From the NCBI GenBank assembly GCA_050256015.1, contig JBFWIL010000175.1:1-5565 (forward strand): 5,565 nt of DNA, read 5' to 3'. Under the pieces are notes generated by a model that was not told the DNA's origin, made no database searches, and worked only from the letters and a program-made list of their open reading frames with translations. Below are positions 1 through 4,991 of the stretch, piece after piece. The first letter of the stretch is position 1. The number at the start of each line of letters is the position of its first letter. The position numbers and the translations under genes are program-made. This DNA is from JBFWIL01 sp050256015. Lineage in GTDB: Bacteria; Bacteroidota; Bacteroidia; Bacteroidales; Prolixibacteraceae.

Positions 1-70
1 CCATAACCAACTATGAACTGTTTCTCTTTTGTTCAGATATGTAACTCAGATTAAAAAAACAATATCTGTG

Positions 71-373
71 TCATCTCCTGAATTCATTTTTGCAGGCGGC
101 AACATTGATGGCAAACCGGATTGATTTGAAAGGGTTTCCTCCTTTTTTGATGATCGTGTCAACAACAGAGCGTAATACCGCAAATATCCCGGCCCCCCGC
201 TCCGAGCGGAAACTTCCCGATACCTTCTGTTTGTCTTTGACATTACGGATTACCCTTTCTGCCAGGTTATGAAAACTTTTGGATAACCTGGCTGATAAAC
301 CCAACAGATTGATGACCGTCATTGCCGGTTTGCGTAATAAATTACGGATAATGACCCGGATGTTTAGTTTCAT
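71..373 (-). pseudogene. Chimeric relic: FtsX-like permease N-terminus fused in frame to IS66 transposase C-terminus
   Basis: An open frame of 100 codons. Residues 1-27 (MKLNIRVIIRNLLRKPAMTV then INLLGLS) look like the cytoplasmic start and first membrane helix of an FtsX/MacB-type ABC-transporter permease, a family usually about 400 or 800 residues long. From about residue 35 the sequence becomes the end of an IS66-family DDE transposase: NLAER holds what is expected to be the third catalytic residue (Glu39), followed by the family-typical KQKVSGSFRSERGA and an LRSVVDT stretch, ending at residue 100. The permease is therefore cut off after its first helix, and the transposase lacks its first two catalytic Asp residues and most of its length. 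I see no IS terminal repeat in the 70 bases downstream. Most likely this is a dead scar of IS insertion and deletion. A translated small membrane-anchored protein is possible but less likely. Both family assignments rest on motif recognition only. Confidence 0.72.
261..292. repeat. 10-bp inverted repeat on the permease/transposase junction
   Basis: GCCAGGTTAT (261-270) and ATAACCTGGC (283-292) are perfect reverse complements, separated by 12 bases. The spacer itself contains AAAA and TTTT that can pair, so nearly the whole 32-nt segment folds on itself. On the minus strand, one arm lies in the codons for NLA of the transposase part (His-Asn-Leu-Ala, just before the catalytic Glu). The other arm lies in the codons that follow the permease-like GLS. 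The repeat therefore coincides with the fusion point of the relic. No T-run follows on either strand, so it does not look like a normal terminator. Confidence 0.7.
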
Positions 374-813
374 AGATTTTTAAATTAATATCGACTTAAA
401 GGTTTACAATCATAATGCCAATATTATAAACTGTTTGTTGTCAGATATTTTTAATGTATTATGTATTTGTAAGTGTAAAATATATTTACAGATGGTGTCA
501 AATAATTGTATCGCAATCTTTATTTTGATGGTGTGGGAAAGCAAAAACAGCTCTTTTGCAATTTTAGCTTTGTGTGTTGGCTTGTGTGAATTGCAAATGT
601 GCTGTTTGTGTGTTGGCTGTTGTTTGAAATGCTGTCCCAAATCCTTATTGCCTGATAAGGCAAAAGCGCGGAGGGAAAAATAAATTTCTTCTTTGTTTTT
701 GCTGTCGTTTGTTTGATAAATTTCGCTTAATTTACCTTGTTGCTAACGGTGAACTGTATGGTGCGTAGGGCATTAGATGTTATTTCTAACGCTTTACTAT
801 TATTGATAATTTA
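374..813. other. AT-rich intergenic DNA without a convincing gene
   Basis: I see no supported coding region here. Overlapping short open frames exist on both strands (for example one of 82 codons on plus at 435-683), but they have unusual Cys-rich or low-complexity composition and no recognisable motif. The stretch contains a G/T-rich part at about 565-635 with a 14-bp direct repeat, TTTGTGTGTTGGCT, at 569-582 and 605-618. It also contains a small hairpin, TTGCCT/AGGCAA (648-653 with 658-663), that competes with CCTTAT/ATAAGG (643-648 with 655-660). Two similar octamers, GCTAACGG (741-748) and TCTAACGC (785-792), also occur. The base composition is clearly more AT-rich than in the thiamine genes, which suits non-coding or decayed DNA. 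Confidence 0.5.
569..618. repeat. 14-bp direct repeat, two copies 36 bp apart
   Basis: TTTGTGTGTTGGCT occurs at 569-582 and again at 605-618 within a G/T-rich tract. There are only two copies and no array-like periodicity. The function is unknown. Confidence 0.6.
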
Positions 814-846
814 ATAAGGATATCTCGGAAACAGAGACATCCTTAT
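814..846. terminator. Candidate terminator hairpin downstream of the membrane-protein gene
   Basis: The arms 814-826 (ATAAGGATATCTC) and 834-846 (GAGACATCCTTAT) pair over 13 positions with one A/C mismatch and a 7-base loop, making this the strongest local hairpin outside the riboswitch. It lies about 45 bases beyond the stop codon of the minus-strand gene that ends at 891. It could therefore end that transcript, with the minus strand continuing into an AT-rich TAAATTATC sequence rather than a clean U-run. On the plus strand CCTTTATT follows. The position supports a terminator; the weak U-tract lowers confidence. Confidence 0.45.
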
Positions 847-890
847 CCTTTATTCCGGAGATAAAACATCAGGGAGCAATTTCCCTACGT

Positions 891-1559
891 TTAATCCTGT
901 TCTGCATATACCGGATTGAGAAAAATCAGGGAAAAGACCATAGCAAACGACAATTCATGCAGCTCACTTTCCTTGACCAGGTTAATCGAAAGCACCATGA
1001 GGGTGGAAATCACAATCACCCAGATGTGCAGGTTCCGGGGCATGGGCACCCGGAAGCGGGAAACCAGATTACGGAACCAGGTCCACCTGGCAGCCAGGAT
1101 GCGGAACAAAAGGAAATAAACAGTCAGGATAACAAACATGGGAGCGGCAAAAATCAGTTTGTTCAGGTTTTTTCCACCTACTATCAGATTATGCAGGTTC
1201 GTTTCCGCCTGTTTGTTGTTTTCCAGAAAAAAATCACTGCTTTCAATGCCAAATATTCGCTGTCCCCAGCTGATCTCTTCGCCCGCTGCAAAAAAGAACA
1301 ATACCGCCAGCATGCCAAAGGTAAACAGCCAGAGCGGTTTTCTTTCCTTCCGGTATTCCAACACACGATACAGACAAACCAGGCTGGAGAAAAACAAAAA
1401 AAGCGCTGTCATGTTTTCCACAAAACCATCTTCTTGAACATAATCATAAAATAGGTCTTCGCTTACTCCGTATCCCAGGTAAATTCCGTAAACAATAAGC
1501 AACAGAAGGGCTGCGCTAACAATGATTTCAATCCATTTAATCCATTTCTTTTTATCCAT
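891..1559 (-). CDS. Uncharacterised multi-pass membrane protein
   Basis: A 222-residue integral membrane protein whose function I cannot name. Hydrophobic segments lie at about residues 10-31, 47-66, 75-92, 134-155, 177-195 and 201-217, so five or six membrane passes are likely. The most distinctive stretch is AAGEEISWGQRIFG (91-104), followed by ENNKQAETNLHNL (113-125). Near the C-terminus is KESELHE (196-202). I associate the GEEISWGQR...TNLHN pattern with a conserved family of hypothetical bacterial membrane proteins, but know no function for it. I chose the ATG at 1557-1559 because the protein then starts MDKKKWIKWIEI directly before the first helix and follows an A/T-rich upstream stretch. 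The frame stays open to an ATG at 1676, which would add 39 residues with several Cys and no membrane character. The gene is divergent from the thiamine operon, so the riboswitch does not control it. Confidence 0.8.
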   Translation of the reverse strand: MDKKKWIKWIEIIVSAALLLLIVYGIYLGYGVSEDLFYDYVQEDGFVENMTALFLFFSSLVCLYRVLEYRKERKPLWLFTFGMLAVLFFFAAGEEISWGQRIFGIESSDFFLENNKQAETNLHNLIVGGKNLNKLIFAAPMFVILTVYFLLFRILAARWTWFRNLVSRFRVPMPRNLHIWVIVISTLMVLSINLVKESELHELSFAMVFSLIFLNPVYAEQD

Positions 1560-1683
1560 AAAAAATAATTTTAGATCGTTAAATATCCTGTAACGAAAAA
1601 ATGCAAAACGAAAGGTACACATCTTACACCCTTCCCGCCGGCCAATCCCGGCATGGCATTCACCGGCCGATTTCACAAGAAAA

Positions 1684-1691
1684 CAAAAATA
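1684..1691 (-). promoter_or_regulatory. Possible -7 element for the divergent membrane-protein gene
   Basis: Read on the minus strand, this is TATTTTTG, a full match to the Bacteroidota -7 pattern TAnnTTTG. It would start a transcript near 1678 and give a leader of about 120 nt before the chosen start at 1559. No well-spaced -33 TTTG is present (a TTG at 1706-1708 is only 14 nt away). In AT-rich DNA such a match can arise by chance, so this is a weak call. Confidence 0.3.
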
Positions 1692-1716
1692 GCGAAAAAA
1701 TGATACAATAATTCTT

Positions 1717-1724
1717 TATCTTTG
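1717..1724 (+). promoter_or_regulatory. Probable -7 promoter element of the thiamine operon
   Basis: TATCTTTG matches the Bacteroidota -7 consensus TAnnTTTG exactly. It ends 6 nt before position 1730, the first base of the riboswitch P1 helix, so transcription would begin at or beside the aptamer. I see no clear -33 TTTG upstream; the sequence there is A-rich. The placement relative to the riboswitch is the main support. Confidence 0.6.
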
Positions 1725-1729
1725 TCCGA

Positions 1730-1810
1730 ACTGTTGGGGGTGCTTGGAACAGCCAGGCTGAGATGATACCCCGGAACCTGAGATGTATAATAACAGCGTA
1801 GGGAAACGGT
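1730..1810 (+). promoter_or_regulatory. TPP riboswitch (THI element) aptamer
   Basis: This RNA element binds thiamine pyrophosphate and reduces expression of the downstream genes. The signature pieces appear in order: GGGGGTGC (1736-1743), CTGAGA (1758-1763), TACCCC (1767-1772), ACCTGA (1776-1781) and CAGCGTAGGGAA (1794-1805). The helices can be drawn: P1 ACTGTT/AACGGT (1730-1735 with 1805-1810, one G-U pair), P2 GGGGT/ACCCC (1737-1741 with 1768-1772), P3 CTTGG/CCAGG (1743-1747 with 1753-1757) and P4 CCT/AGG (1777-1779 with 1800-1802). P5 is weaker than usual: ATGT/ACAG (1783-1786 with 1793-1796) replaces the common CTGG/CCAG, leaving three Watson-Crick pairs. It sits about 170 nt upstream of thiM and reads in the same direction, as expected for the thiamine genes that follow. 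Confidence 0.95.
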
Positions 1811-1979
1811 ATTTGGTTATGCCTCAGATGATCATTCTCTTCATTCCAGTAACCGTTATCTTCAGAGAAATACAGCTTTATTAAGAAGACCCCTCGCGAT
1901 GCAGGTACCGGCCGGCAGACCTGTTGCTCTTCTTCTCGGTTTACTTTCCCGATGGTCACAATAATTAAAAACACACAGG
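1811..1979 (+). promoter_or_regulatory. Riboswitch expression platform and thiM leader
   Basis: The leader between aptamer and thiM contains mutually exclusive pairings. The 3' strand of P1 (AACGGT, 1805-1810) can pair perfectly with ACCGTT (1852-1857). If P1 is held by ligand, the freed segment can instead form TGGTTAT/GTAACCG (1814-1820 with 1849-1855). Farther down is an imperfect two-tier hairpin (1883-1934). No long U-run follows a hairpin, and no good Shine-Dalgarno sequence precedes the thiM ATG (only CACAGG directly against it), which is common in Bacteroidota. Whether control acts on termination or on translation cannot be decided from the sequence. Confidence 0.55.
1883..1934 (+). 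terminator. Candidate conditional terminator or sequestering hairpin in the thiM leader
   Basis: An outer stem AAGAAGA/TCTTCTT (1883-1889 with 1928-1934) encloses an inner stem GCAGGT/ACCTGT (1901-1906 with 1919-1924) capped by a GC-rich loop. The downstream side is pyrimidine-rich rather than a clean U-run. It could be the OFF-state structure of the TPP switch, but I give this modest weight. Confidence 0.3.
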
Positions 1980-2774
1980 ATGATTGATGCAAACTTGTTA
2001 ACAGCCGATATTGATCGGATAAGAGAGCGTTCCCCGCTGATCCACAACATCACCAACTACGTGGTTATGAACAACACCGCCAATGCCCTGCTGGCCCTGG
2101 GTGCTTCTCCCGTTATGGCCCATGCCCCGGAAGAAGTGGAAGAAATGACAGCCATGGCCTCGGCCCTGGTACTCAACATCGGCACACTCAGCCGGGAATG
2201 GATCCGGGGCATGATGCTGGCCGGCAGCAAAGCCCGGGAAAAAAAAATTCCCGTGATCCTGGATCCGGTGGGAGCCGGTGCCACAAATTTCCGTACAAAA
2301 ACCTGCCAGGAATTAATAAAAAGCTGCCGGCCCGGTATTATCCGGGGAAACGGATCAGAGATCATGGCCCTGGTCAGCCGCAGGAGCCGTACAAAAGGGG
2401 TTGACAGCCTGACTGAAGCAGCACTGGCCGTAGATCAGGCCCGACAGCTGGCCCGTGAAACTAAAGCTATAGTCGTGGTCAGCGGTCCCACCGACTACAT
2501 CACCGACGGCGTTCAACTGAAGACGGTCACAAACGGTTCATCGCTGATGACCCGGGTTACCGGACTGGGATGCACAGCCTCAGCCCTGACCGGGGCCTTT
2601 GCTGCTGTGAATAACGATCTTTTCCTTGCAGCGGTCCACGCCATGGTGGTCATGGGTATGGCCGGAGAGCGGGCAGCAAAAGCCTGCAGCGGCCCGGGAA
2701 GCCTGCAACTGCAATTTCTGGATGAACTATACGGACTGAATAAACAGAAGATCACCAAACAGCTAAAGTCATGA
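1980..2774 (+). CDS. thiM: Hydroxyethylthiazole kinase ThiM
   Basis: ThiM (EC 2.7.1.50) uses ATP to phosphorylate 4-methyl-5-(2-hydroxyethyl)thiazole to THZ-P, the salvage route to the thiazole half of thiamine. It is a cytoplasmic ribokinase-like enzyme. The 264 residues are a full family length. Recognisable blocks are SPLIHNITNYVVMNNTANAL (19-38), NIGTLS (66-71), the DPVGAGATNFR block (95-105), RGNGSEI (122-128), VVVSGPTDYI (165-174) and the anion-hole/catalytic motif TGLGCTASALTGAFAA (194-209), with Cys198 at the same number as the functional Cys of the Bacillus subtilis enzyme. The ATG at 1980 is the only reasonable start, because the next in-frame Met falls inside the conserved first block. 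It is the first gene of the operon after the TPP riboswitch, and its stop overlaps the thiE start by 4 bases (ATGA at 2771). No defects are visible. Confidence 0.96.
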   Translation: MIDANLLTADIDRIRERSPLIHNITNYVVMNNTANALLALGASPVMAHAPEEVEEMTAMASALVLNIGTLSREWIRGMMLAGSKAREKKIPVILDPVGAGATNFRTKTCQELIKSCRPGIIRGNGSEIMALVSRRSRTKGVDSLTEAALAVDQARQLARETKAIVVVSGPTDYITDGVQLKTVTNGSSLMTRVTGLGCTASALTGAFAAVNNDLFLAAVHAMVVMGMAGERAAKACSGPGSLQLQFLDELYGLNKQKITKQLKS

Positions 2775-3409
2775 ACAAAAAACCTTTTGACCTAAGCCTT
2801 TACCTGGTAACCGACCGTTCCCTGGCCAAAGGAAGATCACTCGAATGGATCGTCAGCGAGGCAGTCCGAGGCGGAGTGACTCTGGTCCAACTCCGGGAGA
2901 AGGACTGTACAGCCAGGGAATTCACCGACTTGGCCATTAGGCTGAAGCAAGTGCTGGAGCCGTTGAACGTCAAGCTGATTATCAATGACCGGCTGGACAT
3001 AGCCCTGGCCTCGGAAGCCGACGGACTGCACCTTGGACAGAACGACTTGCCCTTCCCGCTTGCCCGCCGCCTGATGGGTACAGGTAAGATAATAGGACTC
3101 TCCGTGGAAACGCTAGGACAGGTGCGCGAAGCCAACCGGCTGGATGTAGATTATATCGGCATCTCTCCCGCCTTCAGGACAGCTACCAAGACTGACACCC
3201 CGGAACCATTCGGACTGGAAGGAATAAGCCGGGCAACATTACTATCACGTCACCCCGCCGTAGCCATAGGTGGGATCGACCAGACAAATGCTGCCGAGGT
3301 CATCCGGGCCGGAGCCGATGGCATTGCCGTAGTCTCGGCCATTGTTTCGGATCATAATCCGTACCTGGCAGCCCGGCAATTAACCAAACAAATAAAATGC
3401 AAATCATGA
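2771..3409 (+). CDS. thiE: Thiamine-phosphate synthase ThiE
   Basis: ThiE (EC 2.5.1.3) couples HMP pyrophosphate with THZ-P to make thiamine monophosphate, where the products of ThiD and ThiM meet. The 212 residues form a typical full-length TIM barrel of this family. Visible family blocks are YLVTDR (11-16), TLVQLREKD (37-45), LIINDRLDIA (69-78) with the pyrophosphate/Mg-binding Asp, DGLHLGQND (84-92), GLSVET (109-114), DYIGISPAF followed by TATKTDT (127-143), the phosphate-binding AIGGI (165-169) and GADGIAVVSAI (181-191). The common GPvFpT block appears here as ISPAFRT. TenI, a related protein that lacks synthase activity, is less likely because the NDR, HLGQ and TKTD blocks are all kept. 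The start overlaps the thiM stop by 4 bases, suggesting translational coupling. Confidence 0.95.
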   Translation: MNKKPFDLSLYLVTDRSLAKGRSLEWIVSEAVRGGVTLVQLREKDCTAREFTDLAIRLKQVLEPLNVKLIINDRLDIALASEADGLHLGQNDLPFPLARRLMGTGKIIGLSVETLGQVREANRLDVDYIGISPAFRTATKTDTPEPFGLEGISRATLLSRHPAVAIGGIDQTNAAEVIRAGADGIAVVSAIVSDHNPYLAARQLTKQIKCKS

Positions 3410-4077
3410 AAGAGACCAGTCGACACAAAACACAAAAATGGAGTGATCATGCCTGGGAAACGGCAAAACCTGTTTACAACCAGATACTACAGCTTCCTTT
3501 TATCCATGAGTTGATGAACGGCACGCTCCCCCGGGAAAAATTTAATTTCTACCTGCAACAGGATTCCATTTACCTGGAAACCTACGGTCGGATTCTGGGC
3601 AGGATCGCTGTCAGCTTGCAAAAGCAGGAACACCTGCGGTCTTTCCTCAGATTTGCCGGCGATACGGTTGCCGTAGAACAAGCTCTGCACAAATTCTTCC
3701 TAAAAGAAAAACCCATGTCGGCAACTGCATCGCCGGGCTGCATGCTGTATACGGGCTTTCTGCATTCCCTGGCAACACAAACACCGGGAATAGCTGTAGC
3801 CGGAGTACTGCCTTGTTTCCGGATTTACAAAACGGTTGGCGATTTTATCCTGGAGAACCAGACTCCCAATCCGAATCCATACCAGCAGTGGATCAACACA
3901 TACGGGGGAGAAGAATTTGCCGAAGCCACCAAAGAGGCCTTGCAGATCAGTGACGAGATAGCAGATCAAATAAAAGGACCGGAGCGCGAAGCCATGACCG
4001 CGGCCTTTATGACCGCTTCCCGGCTGGAATGGATATTCTGGAACAGCGCCTGGCATATGGAACAATGGCCGGTATAA
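3406..4077 (+). CDS. tenA: TenA family aminopyrimidine aminohydrolase / thiaminase II
   Basis: TenA hydrolyses aminopyrimidines derived from damaged thiamine to the HMP pyrimidine, and can also cleave thiamine (EC 3.5.99.2). It is a cytoplasmic all-helical protein. With the start at 3406 it has 223 residues, a normal length. The active-site residues inferred by family comparison are all present: Asp53 and Tyr56 in QQDSIYLETYGR, Tyr115, Cys137 in GVLPCFRIYK (the nucleophile), Tyr166 in WINTYGGEEF and Glu208 in ASRLEWIFWNSAW. I prefer the ATG at 3406 because it forms the same 4-base ATGA overlap with thiE as thiE does with thiM. An in-frame ATG at 3397 adds only Met-Gln-Ile and cannot be excluded. 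The setting between thiE and thiD supports a role in HMP salvage feeding ThiD. Confidence 0.94.
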   Translation: MKETSRHKTQKWSDHAWETAKPVYNQILQLPFIHELMNGTLPREKFNFYLQQDSIYLETYGRILGRIAVSLQKQEHLRSFLRFAGDTVAVEQALHKFFLKEKPMSATASPGCMLYTGFLHSLATQTPGIAVAGVLPCFRIYKTVGDFILENQTPNPNPYQQWINTYGGEEFAEATKEALQISDEIADQIKGPEREAMTAAFMTASRLEWIFWNSAWHMEQWPV

Positions 4078-4145
4078 ACGAATTCCCGAACGGAGAACCT
4101 AAAAATCTTGGTAAAAATACAGGAATAAATCATCTTAATTCGTTT
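4076..4145 (+). repeat. 9-bp inverted repeat spanning the tenA-thiD gap
   Basis: AAACGAATT (4076-4084) begins inside the tenA stop codon and is the exact reverse complement of AATTCGTTT (4137-4145), which runs into a six-T tract (4143-4148) ending two bases before the thiD ATG. The arms are 52 bases apart and low in GC. It may be chance, an internal attenuator, or a structure that occludes the thiD start. This is the only real gap in an otherwise overlapping operon. Confidence 0.4.
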
Positions 4146-4150
4146 TTTCA

Positions 4151-4960
4151 ATGAAACAGTATAAACGCGTTTTAACCATTGCCGGCAGCGACCCCAGCGG
4201 AGGAGCCGGCATTCAGGCCGATATGAAAACCATGTCGGCCTGCGGCTGTTACGGGATGTCGGCCATCACGGCCGTAGTTGATGAAAATACGTTGGGAGTA
4301 TACGGCGTTCACCCGGTTCCCCTTGATTTTGTGCGGGGACAAATCCGGTCGGTGCTGAACGATATCGGGGCCGATGCCATAAAAATAGGCATGCTTCACT
4401 CAACAGAACTGATCCGAACGGTAAAGGAAACTCTGTCCGGATACACCATCCGTAACATGGTGCTGGACCCCGTGATGGTAGCCACCTCAGGTGACAGACT
4501 GCTAAAAAAAGATGCCATAGACAGCCTCATGCAGGAACTCATTCCCCGGATGCGGGTGATCACACCCAATATTCCGGAAGCAGAAATCCTGCTGGGCGAA
4601 ACAATTAACCGGCAGGCTGATCTGCCCAGGCTGGTCAAACGATTGTCCGCCGGCGGCCGGGTTTCCGTTCTGCTCAAAGCAGGTCATCTGACAGAAGACA
4701 AGCTGACCGACATCTTTTACAATGCAGAGGAAGACAAAATACTGGAGCTTCCCTCCCGCCGGATACCGACAAAAAACACGCACGGCACGGGCTGTACCTT
4801 CTCCTCAGCCGTCGCCTCCTTTCTGGCCCACGGATTATCCCTGAACGAAGCCGTCAGGCTGGCAAAAGAATACATAAACCAGACCATCATCCACGGCAGC
4901 ACCTATACGATCGGGAAAGGTCACGGTCCCGTTCACCATTTTTTCCGGTTCTGGTCCTGA
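4151..4960 (+). CDS. thiD: Hydroxymethylpyrimidine / phosphomethylpyrimidine kinase ThiD
   Basis: ThiD (EC 2.7.1.49 and 2.7.4.7) phosphorylates HMP twice to give HMP pyrophosphate, the pyrimidine substrate of ThiE. It is a cytoplasmic ribokinase-family enzyme, and 269 residues is the usual single-domain length. Visible blocks are TIAGSDPSGGAGIQAD (9-24), KIGML (78-82), VLDPVMVATSG (104-114), ITPNIPEAE (137-145), LLKAGH (174-179), the catalytic anion-hole motif NTHGTGCTFSSA (209-220) with Cys215, and the C-terminal GHGPVHHF (257-264). Glu45 in DENT occupies the HMP-contacting position that is Gln in the Escherichia coli AQNT version; the Asp before it replaces a common Ala. The C-terminal GPVHHF ending favours ThiD over pyridoxal kinase. 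It follows tenA after a 73-base gap and is the last gene of the operon. Confidence 0.95.
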   Translation: MKQYKRVLTIAGSDPSGGAGIQADMKTMSACGCYGMSAITAVVDENTLGVYGVHPVPLDFVRGQIRSVLNDIGADAIKIGMLHSTELIRTVKETLSGYTIRNMVLDPVMVATSGDRLLKKDAIDSLMQELIPRMRVITPNIPEAEILLGETINRQADLPRLVKRLSAGGRVSVLLKAGHLTEDKLTDIFYNAEEDKILELPSRRIPTKNTHGTGCTFSSAVASFLAHGLSLNEAVRLAKEYINQTIIHGSTYTIGKGHGPVHHFFRFWS

Positions 4961-4991
4961 ATTTAAAAAAAGGGACCTCAACGATGACAAC

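Noticed and set aside
1..70. Terminal inverted repeat of an IS66 element beyond the transposase relic
   Set aside because: No sequence resembling an IS end or a target duplication is visible in the 70 bases available, and the partner end is missing.
435..683. Open frame of 82 codons on plus, rich in Cys (CCLCVGCCLKCC region)
   Set aside because: The Cys-rich look comes from the G/T-rich repeat in the DNA. It has no recognisable motif, it overlaps another open frame on the opposite strand, and the composition resembles non-coding DNA.
741..792. GCTAACGG and TCTAACGC as a possible integron attC-like site
   Set aside because: The flanking bases do not fit the RYYYAAC/GTTRRRY core pair, the arms do not pair with each other, and no integrase or cassette gene is nearby.
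957..1454. Open frame of 165 codons on plus inside the membrane-protein gene
   Set aside because: It is antisense to a gene with clear membrane segments and is low-complexity (rich in Gln, Lys and His), as expected from reading hydrophobic codons backwards.
1660..1992. Open frame of 110 codons on minus across the thiamine leader
   Set aside because: It runs antisense through the TPP riboswitch and has no recognisable protein motif; it is explained as a by-product of the leader sequence.
4953..4991. GGTCC/GGACC (4953-4957 with 4973-4977) and an A-tract between thiD and the convergent gene as a terminator
   Set aside because: The arms are only 5 bp and the A/T tract lies inside the loop instead of after the stem, so it does not fit an intrinsic terminator on either strand.
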